DNA of 34,272 bases. Origin: an uncultured Eubacterium sp. (lineage in GTDB: Bacteria; Bacillota; Clostridia; Lachnospirales; Lachnospiraceae). The DNA is taken from positions 1-34,272 of the forward strand of contig CAJTLS010000009.1 of NCBI GenBank assembly GCA_910577295.1, given 5' to 3'. Position numbers and translations under genes: made by a program. Below, piece by piece: positions 22,784-31,208 of the stretch. The notes beneath the pieces were generated by a model, which was not told the origin of the DNA, ran no database searches, and was given only the letters and a program-made list of their open reading frames with translations. Positions within the stretch are counted from its first letter, which is position 1; each line of letters starts with the position of its first letter.

Positions 22784-23914
22784 TCATATTTCGAGTAGGT
22801 TACATATATCATAATCACTTACATATTTTGTTGAAACACCTTTCACAGGAACTAAGAGACGACCATTTTTAGAATTTTGTATAAAAATCCGCCTTAATTC
22901 AGAAATATCAGTAGCTGAAAATGCAATAATACAATCCGATATATAAGCTTCCTCTTTGCATTGGGCCCAATATCCTGCATACTTTCCTATTCGATTGACA
23001 ATAATATCACCCGGATAGACTTTTTTCCCACTTTCTAAAACACATTCATCATTGCAATATCTCACCCCTGGTTTCCATTCTTCTCTCAAAAACAAACTTG
23101 AACAATGTAATATTCGCTTTCCAGTTGCACTCATCTGACTACTTGAAATATTACCGCGATAACTTTGCACATGAAGACATTTTGACTTCCTATTCTCTAT
23201 ATTCTCTATCCAGTTTCCACTTAAAATCCTTTCTTCTTTAATGTTTTTAAGTGAAGTTATTTCATATTTTTCGACTCTTTTTTTCGACATCACCAGATAC
23301 TCCGTACTATCTGCTTCTGCACATCCTCTTAATTTCATAATCAACGCATATGTACTTATCTTTTTACTTCCAAAAGTTTCATTGGGCAATTGCACAATTT
23401 TCAAAATACAAAACTTTTTTGCAACAGCCTTTCTGATTTTATGAGCGGAATATCCCTCTACAAATGTACTAGGTAAAATGAATATTAAAACTCCATCTTT
23501 CTCAGTCAACAACATATTAGCTTGCATCATTTCATGCTCATATCTTTTTGTCAAAAGTTCAGGAATCAATTCATCTATAGATATATCTGGGAATACCCTG
23601 TCATCTTCTGAAATATATCCAAACGGCGGATTAGACAATATTAAATCATACTTCTTCCCTAATTCATGTTGTGCAATTGCAAACTTTCTCCCATCCTCAC
23701 ACAAAAACTTTGCAGAATCCAAGCACAACGCTTTTGCTTCTCTGTCTACATCAACACCAAAATATTTTGCATTAGGAAATTTCATTTGCGCCACATTCAA
23801 CAAATTCCAAGAACCACAACATATATCAATAACCTTGTTATATTTCTTTGCTGGAAGTAGTTCCAATAATATTTCAGCCACTTCCACTGGTGTATAATAT
23901 TTATAACTTTTCAT
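22784..23914 (-). CDS. N6-adenine DNA methyltransferase with a TRD-like C-terminus
   Basis: 376 residues. YYTPVEVAEILLELL (6-20) and VIDICCGSWNLL (28-39, SAM motif I) lead into LILSNPPFGY (91-100), the catalytic NPPF of gamma-class N6-adenine methyltransferases. Residues ~215-376 (GNWIENIENRKSKC, YPGDIIVNRIGKYAGYW, SDYDICNLLEI) resemble the target-recognition domain of type I HsdS/type IIG enzymes. The protein should therefore select and modify its own site. No nuclease domain is fused or adjacent. GAGG lies 6 bases before the ATG. It is the first gene of the operon. It may mark self DNA for the ATPase/PRTase module. Confidence 0.85.
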   Translation of the reverse strand: MKSYKYYTPVEVAEILLELLPAKKYNKVIDICCGSWNLLNVAQMKFPNAKYFGVDVDREAKALCLDSAKFLCEDGRKFAIAQHELGKKYDLILSNPPFGYISEDDRVFPDISIDELIPELLTKRYEHEMMQANMLLTEKDGVLIFILPSTFVEGYSAHKIRKAVAKKFCILKIVQLPNETFGSKKISTYALIMKLRGCAEADSTEYLVMSKKRVEKYEITSLKNIKEERILSGNWIENIENRKSKCLHVQSYRGNISSSQMSATGKRILHCSSLFLREEWKPGVRYCNDECVLESGKKVYPGDIIVNRIGKYAGYWAQCKEEAYISDCIIAFSATDISELRRIFIQNSKNGRLLVPVKGVSTKYVSDYDICNLLEI

Positions 23915-23968
23915 TTGTTACCTCATTACAAATTGAATATTGGGGACAAATTCATTTAACATGAACAC

Positions 23969-23997
23969 ATTATATCACAACCATTTCCTTTTGTCTA
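23969..23997 (-). promoter_or_regulatory. Promoter of the methyltransferase-PRTase-ATPase-ThyX operon
   Basis: TAGACA (23992-23997), 17-base spacer, TATAAT (23969-23974) with a TG one base upstream (extended -10). A short dyad TTCAT/ATGAA follows at about 23950-23964, just after the expected start, and could be an operator. This promoter is strong by sequence. The rest of the gap 23998-24164 holds nothing I recognise. Confidence 0.7.
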
Positions 23998-24164
23998 TAA
24001 TTTACAAGTCCGTGAGTTTCCGTAATTTTATCCACAACACTCCTATTTCATTACTATTACCAATTCATCTAACAGCAAAACAAAAACTTTCCTTCATAAC
24101 AAATGGTTTCCTGCGACGGAACGGTGGAAGCGGCGGAAAGATAAAATTATCACAACAAAACTTC

Positions 24165-25679
24165 TCATTTTAATTCTCCATTCCGGAAATGCTTTATGTC
24201 TTTCAGAAAACTGGCTATAATTAATACCATAACTATCCCAATCGGAAATGCTGCCACGATGCTGACCGACTGCAGATTATTCATGGAACTTTCGGAAAAT
24301 ACCAGTGCAATTGGCAGTATAATCAGAAGCACACACCACAACAACTGTATCATTTTGTTTGGTGATTTCCCCTCTTCCAGCTTATGATAGCTGTAACAGG
24401 AAACCGTATACGCAATGGAATCAAAGGAAGTAGCATAAAAGGCAATCATCGTCACTAATACAAGAACTAGAACAAATGGTGCGCACGGTAACGTCTTTAT
24501 AACATTGATAATCATTGAATACAAATCTCCAGTTTCATTATATTGCGCAATAAAATCGGCCGCCTTTGATGTTTGCAAACCTAGAGAATAATTACCTAAA
24601 ACAATAAAACTCACAATTGTCGAACCGACGCCAAACACATATCCGCCCAGTATCGTCTGTCTGATAGTTCTCCCTCTGGAAATATTGCCGATAAAAAATG
24701 GAGCGGCAACGCACCAAACCATCCAATACGCCCAATAATAAATAGTCCAGTCCTGTGGGAAATTATTTACACGAGCCGCATCCGTATAGGTAGCTAATCC
24801 AATGAAATTCTGTACCATTCTCCCTAATGATTCAAATCCCGTCTCAATGATATATCGTCCTTCGCCGCCAAACAGCAGAACAAAGGCAAGCAGGGCAAAA
24901 AACATATAAATGCAAACTTTTGCTAACACACTTATACCCTTAAATCCGTGCAGGAGGGAATAGGTATAAACACAACAAGTTACAAGCAAAATAATAATTG
25001 TAATAACCGTCCTGCTTATTGTGATATGGAACAATTCTCCAATAATACCCGCCATCAGCGGAGTAGCTACACTAAACGTCGTAGCAGTTCCTGCCAGTAA
25101 TGCAAATACAGCTAGTAAATCAATAATCCTCCCTGCAATTCCGTCCGTTTGCTTTCCCAATAATGGACGGCATGCCTCGGAATACTTCTGTCTGCTTCTC
25201 TTTCTTACATGCAGCATGAAACCAAAAGCAACCGCCAGAACCAGATAGAACCCCCACGGGATAAAACTCCAATGGAAAATTGGGAACACCCCGGACCACT
25301 CCTGAATACTGCCCAGCTCTGCTATATGCGGGTTGGTCGCATACATAATCCACTCAGAAAATGAGTAAAACAGAATATCTGCAGCAAGTCCACAGGTGAA
25401 CATCATACTTCCCCAGACAAAGAAAGAGTACTTAGGCTTTTCATCCTGTTTACCTAAAACAATATTTCCATACTTTGATACCGACAGAAAAATCGAAAGT
25501 AAAAATATACCTAATCCAATAATCAAGTAGTAAGTACCTAATGTATCTCCAAAAAAGAAACGAATCTGGCTCAGAACACGATTGGATTCTTCCGGCCGAA
25601 AGAAGAATAGCACACTTAACACTAATATAATAACTAATGGTACAATTGTAATCATCCAGTCAATCTTATTTTTTTTCAT
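24165..25679 (-). CDS. BCCT family transporter, probably choline uptake
   Basis: This is a 504-residue protein from the ATG at 25677-25679 (AAAGG upstream); a GTG four codons earlier has no site. About twelve membrane segments are present. The BCCT signature region reads YYWAYWMVWCVAAPFFIGNISRGRT, and another conserved stretch is FSFSEWIMYATNPH-like. BCCT carriers import choline, betaine or carnitine by H+ or Na+ symport. The gene follows LicC by about 30 bases, so it most likely imports choline for phosphocholine decoration, replacing LicB of other bacteria. It is the last gene of the lic transcription unit. Confidence 0.9.
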   Translation of the reverse strand: MKKNKIDWMITIVPLVIILVLSVLFFFRPEESNRVLSQIRFFFGDTLGTYYLIIGLGIFLLSIFLSVSKYGNIVLGKQDEKPKYSFFVWGSMMFTCGLAADILFYSFSEWIMYATNPHIAELGSIQEWSGVFPIFHWSFIPWGFYLVLAVAFGFMLHVRKRSRQKYSEACRPLLGKQTDGIAGRIIDLLAVFALLAGTATTFSVATPLMAGIIGELFHITISRTVITIIILLVTCCVYTYSLLHGFKGISVLAKVCIYMFFALLAFVLLFGGEGRYIIETGFESLGRMVQNFIGLATYTDAARVNNFPQDWTIYYWAYWMVWCVAAPFFIGNISRGRTIRQTILGGYVFGVGSTIVSFIVLGNYSLGLQTSKAADFIAQYNETGDLYSMIINVIKTLPCAPFVLVLVLVTMIAFYATSFDSIAYTVSCYSYHKLEEGKSPNKMIQLLWCVLLIILPIALVFSESSMNNLQSVSIVAAFPIGIVMVLIIASFLKDIKHFRNGELK

Positions 25680-25710
25680 GTTTTTTATCACCTTTTCTGT
25701 TTATAAAAAA

Positions 25711-26421
25711 TTATTTGTTTATCGAATAACTTTTATCAATCTTAATTAACTCATCATATCCGTCAATTTCCAAAACATCTCCTGTTTCCATCGGTCTGAT
25801 ACCTAAGTTGTATTCATCAAAATGACAAAACATTGCTACGTCATCCCAATATATTTGTCGGTTCTGTTTTTTAATAAATTCTTCTTCTAAATGTGTTCTT
25901 AACCTTTTCCCATCTTCTTCCGTCCATCGTGATATGGAAAAGAGCTGCCATCCCCGCTCACCGCCATCTCTGGAACACGAAATAACTTTTCCATTCTCTA
26001 CCTGCATTAACCATTCATCTGTTTTTTGCTCTGTCCAAACAGCATTATATCCGGATTTTTCAAATTCCGGTTCAAGAACTTTATGATTGTTTATTATCTG
26101 GTCCCCATCTAAAATTATGGCGTCCTCTAAATAGTTTCTTGCCATATATAATGACGATATATTATTGCATTCAGAATAATATGGATTCTCAATGAAATTT
26201 ACATCACTATACTTTTCCTCTAAGATGTGAAATTGCTCTTTTAAGTAGCCGACAACAATATATACTTCACAAATATTGTTTCTGTGTAAGGCATCAATAA
26301 CGGTGTCAATCATTCTTACTCCATTTACCTTAACCAATGGCTTTGGTACAGACAATGTCACCGGCTGCATTCGTTTCCCCAAACCGGCCGCCATAATAAT
26401 TGCTCTTTTTACCCTATGCAT
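25711..26421 (-). CDS. licC: CTP:phosphocholine cytidylyltransferase (LicC-like)
   Basis: This 236-residue nucleotidyltransferase has the NTP-binding signature AIIMAAGLGKRMQPVT, then PKPLVKVNGVRMID (residues 7-40) of the GlmU/RmlA/LicC fold. LYMARNYLEDAIILDGDQII provides the metal-binding Asp. The short single-domain form is that of LicC, which makes CDP-choline from CTP and phosphocholine. The ATG directly follows the LicA-like stop (TAA ATG), so the two are translationally coupled. A second such domain lies inside the LicA-like fusion. Confidence 0.85.
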   Translation of the reverse strand: MHRVKRAIIMAAGLGKRMQPVTLSVPKPLVKVNGVRMIDTVIDALHRNNICEVYIVVGYLKEQFHILEEKYSDVNFIENPYYSECNNISSLYMARNYLEDAIILDGDQIINNHKVLEPEFEKSGYNAVWTEQKTDEWLMQVENGKVISCSRDGGERGWQLFSISRWTEEDGKRLRTHLEEEFIKKQNRQIYWDDVAMFCHFDEYNLGIRPMETGDVLEIDGYDELIKIDKSYSINK

Positions 26422-28182
26422 TTATCCCTCTCCCATTCTGTCTTTGGCTATCTGATAATAATCTTTCGCATACCTATACTGTCTCAGTGAGTATTCTCCA
26501 AATTCTACCCCGAGACTTCGTTTGTATTCACACCAGTTACTCCAGAGCAGACCGCAGGTCGCAATATAACAATATATTTTTGTTCTCACGGCCTCCTCAC
26601 AATTTCCATCAAAATAGATATCAATTAATGTATCAATTTCCCTCTTATCATACAGTGAATAGATACAAAACATGGCAATATCCACATGAGGGTCCTGCAT
26701 AGCTGCATACTCCCAATCAATTAGGTATATCTCTTCTGTTCCATTGTCATTGGGCGAAAAAAGAAAATTATCCGGCACGGCATCAATATGGGTTAAACAT
26801 CTTTCCGCACTATGCAAATTGATAAAAGATTGTAAAGACAGTACATTCTTTTTTGTGTTTTCGTAGTCACGGAAAATAGACGGTACACCGTTCCATAACT
26901 TCTCATAAAAATCAATTTGCTTAACAAGAGAAAACTCGTGCGGAACAGTAAGCCTCAATTGATGAAATTCTTTCAATTTTTTCATACATTTTCTAATATC
27001 ATCTTCCTTAGCAGGGTCGCAGACTCTTGCATTTTCGATAAATGTTGTTATTTTATATCCGTGAACAGAATCAATATATATAATATCTTCACAAATTCTC
27101 TTGTTCTTTATCTTATTATAAACCAGTGCCTCTTCTTTTCTGTTAATCAGCAAATCGGTTCCCTCACCCGGCACCCGCATAATATATTTCTTGCCATCCG
27201 TTTCAAACAAAAAGGAGCGATTCGTCATACCCTTTTTCAACACTTCAATATTGACAATTTCATTTTTATGTACTCCCAATACTTTTAAAATAACTTCTAT
27301 GCAAACGGAATTGAGATGCCTTGAATCTTCATCCAACTCTCGCAACTGCTCATAAGTGTTTATTTCGACCACATCTGCAGAAGAAACTACTTTGGCCTGA
27401 ATAAACATCTTTCCGTTTTCATACAATACCTCTTCCCAAAAAGAATTCGTATGTTTCTTTTCGGAATCATATTCAATAAGTCTTTCCCTCACTCTCCTAC
27501 TATCTTCAGCAGTCAAATACGCAATCCCAATCATCGAATTTCCGACCTGCTTATCGTTGCATATAACTAATTCTTTCTTCCTGCTGACTCTGACTTCACT
27601 TTCACCGTTCGTCCTATTGCTCACCATATACCATGAATACAATTCGTATCGGCAGAATGGGTTGTTCGCACACCATATATCACACGGAATGATATAAGTA
27701 TTGGATAATTTATCAGCCGCTATTTTTAGCGAATGTAAATTATTTTTTGAAGAGTACATACTATTGTAAATCAGCGTCACATCATACTTGTCAATAAGAT
27801 ATTCAAACTTTTCTTTCATAAAGCCAACCACTACCGATATATCAAATATGCCGGCTTCATTTAGCTGTTCTATTATCCTTTCAATTAATGGCTGCTTTTT
27901 TACCTCCATAAATGCTTTCGGTGATTCCAAATTAATGGGAACCATTCTCATTCCATAACCCGCAGCCAGAATAATGGCATTCGCAGGTCTGTTACTCTCA
28001 AGCTCTTTCTTTGCCTGAGAAGTTACCGCAAAGTCTTCATTCAAAAAACCCTCTTCCACTAACCTTTTTAAAGACTGATTCACAATTCCTAACGAATACC
28101 CGCTTATTTCTGATAACACTCTCTGATTCGTATAGGAATTAGAACAAAGAACCTTTAGAATATCGCTTTGCTGTCTGTTCAT
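26422..28182 (-). CDS. licA: Three-domain fusion: winged helix, nucleotidyltransferase, choline kinase (LicA-like)
   Basis: This is a 586-residue protein from the ATG at 28180-28182 behind GAGGGGAG. Residues ~3-60 form a MarR-like winged helix (TNQRVLSEISGYSLGIVNQS, LKRLVEEGFL). Residues ~67-295 form an NTP transferase (AIILAAGYGMRM, SPKAFMEVKKQPLIERI). Residues ~300-586 are a LicA/choline-kinase-type phosphotransferase, with LTHIDAVPDNFLF (catalytic loop) and LIDWEYAAMQDPHVDIAMF (metal-binding). It should phosphorylate choline; the middle domain could also cytidylylate it. A LicC-LicA fusion is known in some bacteria, but the added DNA-binding domain suggests a self-regulating enzyme acting at the nearby inverted repeat. 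Confidence 0.88.
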   Translation of the reverse strand: MNRQQSDILKVLCSNSYTNQRVLSEISGYSLGIVNQSLKRLVEEGFLNEDFAVTSQAKKELESNRPANAIILAAGYGMRMVPINLESPKAFMEVKKQPLIERIIEQLNEAGIFDISVVVGFMKEKFEYLIDKYDVTLIYNSMYSSKNNLHSLKIAADKLSNTYIIPCDIWCANNPFCRYELYSWYMVSNRTNGESEVRVSRKKELVICNDKQVGNSMIGIAYLTAEDSRRVRERLIEYDSEKKHTNSFWEEVLYENGKMFIQAKVVSSADVVEINTYEQLRELDEDSRHLNSVCIEVILKVLGVHKNEIVNIEVLKKGMTNRSFLFETDGKKYIMRVPGEGTDLLINRKEEALVYNKIKNKRICEDIIYIDSVHGYKITTFIENARVCDPAKEDDIRKCMKKLKEFHQLRLTVPHEFSLVKQIDFYEKLWNGVPSIFRDYENTKKNVLSLQSFINLHSAERCLTHIDAVPDNFLFSPNDNGTEEIYLIDWEYAAMQDPHVDIAMFCIYSLYDKREIDTLIDIYFDGNCEEAVRTKIYCYIATCGLLWSNWCEYKRSLGVEFGEYSLRQYRYAKDYYQIAKDRMGEG

Positions 28183-28212
28183 AGCTCTCCCCTCTTTTAT
28201 CCTGTGAACATT

Positions 28213-28244
28213 TTCACGAAAATGCATTATTGCATTGTCGTGAA
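28213..28244. promoter_or_regulatory. Large inverted repeat, probable operator of the lic unit
   Basis: TTCACGA-A-AATGCA (28213-28226), TTAT, TGCATT-G-TCGTGAA (28231-28244): 13 matched pairs and one mismatch around a 4-base centre. It lies just downstream of the predicted start site and has no T-run, so it is not a terminator. GTGAACA occurs again at 28204-28210. A roadblock operator for the winged-helix domain of the LicA-like protein is the simplest reading; an mRNA 5' stem-loop is an alternative. Confidence 0.65.
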
Positions 28245-28254
28245 CACTGAGGAA

Positions 28255-28283
28255 ATAATAGCACTCCTCTGCAAATTTGTCAA
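28255..28283 (-). promoter_or_regulatory. Consensus promoter of the licA-licC-BCCT unit
   Basis: TTGACA (28278-28283) is perfect and TATTAT (28255-28260) is one base off; the spacer is 17. It lies directly after the licD stop (28287), so phosphocholine synthesis can be expressed separately from the glycan genes. Start expected near 28248. Confidence 0.8.
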
Positions 28284-28286
28284 TAA

Positions 28287-29120
28287 TTATTTCCCCTGCT
28301 TTCCATATGGGCCGAAGTCAATTTTAAAATTACTGTGCACGACCCTGTCTTTCTCGTCTGGAAGCTGCATATAATCACCATATAACGATTTCAGAAAATC
28401 ATCATATTTCTCAAATCCTTTAAATGTTTCACTCTCAAACTCATAATCAGCCGGTTTCGTAAACCATTTATTTTTAATTGTGCTTTTCGGATAATCACTC
28501 GTAAAACACGTTTTTGTATCTTTCTTATTATTTTTTGTAATAAGAGCATACCGCTTCTTTTTCATAAATTGGATGGAAAAGGGAGCACCTAATATTTTAA
28601 AAACTTTATAGCTTAATTTTCTTCTATTTTCTGCCGTTCCATAACCGCATTTTATCCACAACATATTTTTCCACAGATGATTCCTCCATAACATCCACCG
28701 CTGTTTCGAAGCTGTATCCGGCAAATTGTCATATGGAAAAATATCTGCAAAAATGCCCTGTCTTACATCTACATCCTTTGAAAAATTTTGAATAATATGA
28801 GTTCCTGTCAATTGTATTTTCGCAAAAGCAAAACAATAATTTTTCTCCGACCATTCTGTCTGCAAAAAATATTTATTCTTATCAAGTTCTTTCTCGCACA
28901 CCTGTAAAAAGCGCTCAAAATCACTACGCTTCATTGCAATATCAAAATCATCATCCCAAGGAATAAAGCCTTTATGCCGCACAGCTCCCAGCATGGAGCC
29001 ACCGTCCAGATAATAAGCAATATTGTATTTGTCACAGATTCTCGCAATCTCTTTTGCTATCAATAAAATCAGTTGTTGCAATTTCTGCTTTTCTGCTTCT
29101 GCCATAAGATTATTCACCAT
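28287..29120 (-). CDS. licD: LicD family phosphotransferase
   Basis: This is a 277-residue protein with the LicD/nucleotidyltransferase-fold signature YYLDGGSMLGAVRHKGFIPW, then DDDFDIAMKR (37-63), whose aspartates bind metal. LicD enzymes transfer phosphocholine from CDP-choline to a sugar of teichoic acid or capsule. Start choice: the ATG at 29118-29120 overlaps the acyltransferase stop by 11 bases. A second in-frame ATG at 29105 is also preceded by GGTG, so the true N-terminus may be five residues shorter. It is the last gene of the glycan operon, next to the lic metabolic genes. Confidence 0.9.
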   Translation of the reverse strand: MVNNLMAEAEKQKLQQLILLIAKEIARICDKYNIAYYLDGGSMLGAVRHKGFIPWDDDFDIAMKRSDFERFLQVCEKELDKNKYFLQTEWSEKNYCFAFAKIQLTGTHIIQNFSKDVDVRQGIFADIFPYDNLPDTASKQRWMLWRNHLWKNMLWIKCGYGTAENRRKLSYKVFKILGAPFSIQFMKKKRYALITKNNKKDTKTCFTSDYPKSTIKNKWFTKPADYEFESETFKGFEKYDDFLKSLYGDYMQLPDEKDRVVHSNFKIDFGPYGKQGK

Positions 29121-29646
29121 CCATTCTTATACATCGTAACATCTCTTCTTTTTTATTGCTCACAATTCTCTCCGCATCATAAGGCAGTCTGTTTTCATAG
29201 CATTTTTTTGCATAATCCTCCGTCTTCATAATATAGCGGGCCGGAACTCCGCCCCACACTTCACCGGAAGGAACGCTTTTCGTAACAACACTTCCCGCTG
29301 CAATAATGCAGTCGCTTCCAACACTTACATTGGGTAAAAGAATACTGCGTAATCCAATAAAACAGTTATCTCCAATCTTAATCGGGCCAAATTTATAAGT
29401 GCCCTTATATGGTTCCGTTTCACGAAATACAAACGTTGAACCATCGTGATTAACAAACGTAACCTGACTTGAAATCAAAACATGATTCCCTATTGAAATA
29501 AGATATGGTTCTGTTCCCCATGATGGATTATCTACAAAACGGCAGTTGTTTCCCACTTTTACTCCAATATATCTGGCATATTGAATCGGGTCCCGCCGCC
29601 GATAACTGTTAATTATTTTTTGAAACATTCGTCTTAAAACACTCAT
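29110..29646 (-). CDS. Hexapeptide-repeat acyltransferase (left-handed beta helix)
   Basis: This is a 178-residue protein from the ATG at 29644-29646 (GGGG/AGGA upstream); an ATG eight codons earlier has no site. Hexapeptide repeats include IGNHVLISSQVTFVNHDGST, IGDNCFIGLRSILLPNVSV and GSDCIIAAGSVVTKSVPSG, then VWGGVPAR, as in WbbJ/CatB/maltose O-acetyltransferases. The catalytic His of such enzymes is probably in FVNHDG. It likely O-acetylates a sugar of the surface glycan made by this locus. The acyl donor (acetyl-CoA) is inferred from the family. Confidence 0.88.
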   Translation of the reverse strand: MSVLRRMFQKIINSYRRRDPIQYARYIGVKVGNNCRFVDNPSWGTEPYLISIGNHVLISSQVTFVNHDGSTFVFRETEPYKGTYKFGPIKIGDNCFIGLRSILLPNVSVGSDCIIAAGSVVTKSVPSGEVWGGVPARYIMKTEDYAKKCYENRLPYDAERIVSNKKEEMLRCIRMDGE

Positions 29647-29678
29647 CTGTCCTGATTCCCCTTTTCCCATATATTAAA

Positions 29679-31208
29679 TTAGAACAACTTCAACTTCTTT
29701 CCCTTTAAGAAAAATTTGATACATTCTTTTGTCGTTTTAAAATCCGTCGCCATGTGAACAATAAGTACAACAAAACCCGTTATAATGCTGGCAAACACGG
29801 CATACAAAATCCACATAAGCCAAGTGTTTATCATATACTTTCCAAAAAGCAGATGATAGATGGCAACACTTATCAATATACAGCTTAAAACACGAATTAT
29901 ACGCGCAATTGTTTTCTTACAACTAAGGAATAAAATATGTTTATGTGAATAATAAACAATATCTGCCGTCCGATAAGAAAATGAACATACCGTTCCAATC
30001 AAAAGTCCGTACATACCAAGTGGTTTTACGAGAATGAGCGAGACACTGAGATTGATTACTGCCTCCAAAACCGCTCTCCACTGTGTCTCCTTAAAATGAC
30101 CCGCCGCATTAATCATTGTCGTAGAAGGAACTTTCATATTATTGGCAAATCCGATGAGTACAAACAAAACCGCAAGCTTCACATCAACATATGGAATACT
30201 CACCTGCTCTCTCGTATAGACACTTACAAACGGAAGAATCATGGAAGCTGTTACGCCATAGACAAAGGAAACAATCACATAATATCCAAATTCATACAAA
30301 TCAAAGGCGCGAAGCATTGATTTTCTCTTATCCTCGTGTAAAAGCTGACCAAAACTGGCTACTGTTCCATTTGAAAAGATGTTGGCAATCAGATTATAGA
30401 GATGTCCAAAAACGAGATTGTAAACGGAATAAATGCTCACCTCAATCAGGCTTCCGAAAATCGTAAGGAGAGTTACATCCGTATTATACACGACCAGACC
30501 TGCCAATTGATGTATCATCGCTGACCAGCGCTTAGAAAGGGCAGAGTAATCCGGCTTAATTTTGCTGTCCAGTTGAGGAAATACCTTTTTGCAATAATAC
30601 GACAATACTACGGTTCTGGCAAGAACAAGAACCGCCGGAATCCCCATAACCAATACAATACTGCAACCGGTCTTAATGAGAAAGACCTGAACGGCAATGC
30701 GAAAGAAGTACGCAACCGTGTCCACCATTGAGACAACAAATAAACGCTGGTCTGCCTGTAATAAGGCCCGATATTTACTATAAACAAAACAGTCTAACGT
30801 GTTGGTCGCACCAATGGCAATCATCAAAGAAATGACAAGATAATCCGGTATCTGATTGGATATGACAAAAGGCAAAACGACTGCACATAATATGACTGCC
30901 ACGGTATATAGAAATCCTGATTTCACATAAAAACGGTTAATGGCATTGAGCACCTCGCTAATCCGTTTATTATCCTTTTTGGCTAACGGTGCATAGAGCG
31001 CTTGTACTGCTGCCGGCGCCAGACCGGCATTAATCAGGGCAATGTAGCTCATGATACTAGTTACCGTTGATGTATATCCGTGTAACTCTGCCCCATATGT
31101 ATTTAACAACATGTGGGGCAGAATGAATCCAAATAAGGCTGTCACTAATTGATAGGCAGCCGTAAAAATCATATTTAAAAATGTAGCCTTTTTCCTACTC
31201 AGTACCAT
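29679..31208 (-). CDS. Wzx-type polysaccharide flippase
   Basis: This is a 509-residue protein with about 14 hydrophobic segments along its length. It starts MVLSRKKATFLNMIFTAAYQ, the N-terminal amphipathic start usual in RfbX/Wzx (MOP superfamily). Conserved polysaccharide-transport features include YGAELHGYTSTVTSIMSYIA, LAPAAVQALYAPLA and the central KPDYSALSKRW loop. It flips lipid-linked oligosaccharide repeat units across the membrane. It overlaps the preceding GT4 gene by 14 bases, so the two are coupled. Confidence 0.88.
   Translation of the reverse strand: MVLSRKKATFLNMIFTAAYQLVTALFGFILPHMLLNTYGAELHGYTSTVTSIMSYIALINAGLAPAAVQALYAPLAKKDNKRISEVLNAINRFYVKSGFLYTVAVILCAVVLPFVISNQIPDYLVISLMIAIGATNTLDCFVYSKYRALLQADQRLFVVSMVDTVAYFFRIAVQVFLIKTGCSIVLVMGIPAVLVLARTVVLSYYCKKVFPQLDSKIKPDYSALSKRWSAMIHQLAGLVVYNTDVTLLTIFGSLIEVSIYSVYNLVFGHLYNLIANIFSNGTVASFGQLLHEDKRKSMLRAFDLYEFGYYVIVSFVYGVTASMILPFVSVYTREQVSIPYVDVKLAVLFVLIGFANNMKVPSTTMINAAGHFKETQWRAVLEAVINLSVSLILVKPLGMYGLLIGTVCSFSYRTADIVYYSHKHILFLSCKKTIARIIRVLSCILISVAIYHLLFGKYMINTWLMWILYAVFASIITGFVVLIVHMATDFKTTKECIKFFLKGKKLKLF

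Noticed and set aside
19999..23914. Retron or type I restriction-modification system
   Set aside because: There is no reverse transcriptase, msr/msd structure, HsdR or other nuclease next to the methyltransferase and ATPase.
28213..28244. Intrinsic terminator for licD
   Set aside because: The dyad has no T-run on the minus strand and lies beyond the licA promoter start site, so an operator or 5' stem-loop fits better.
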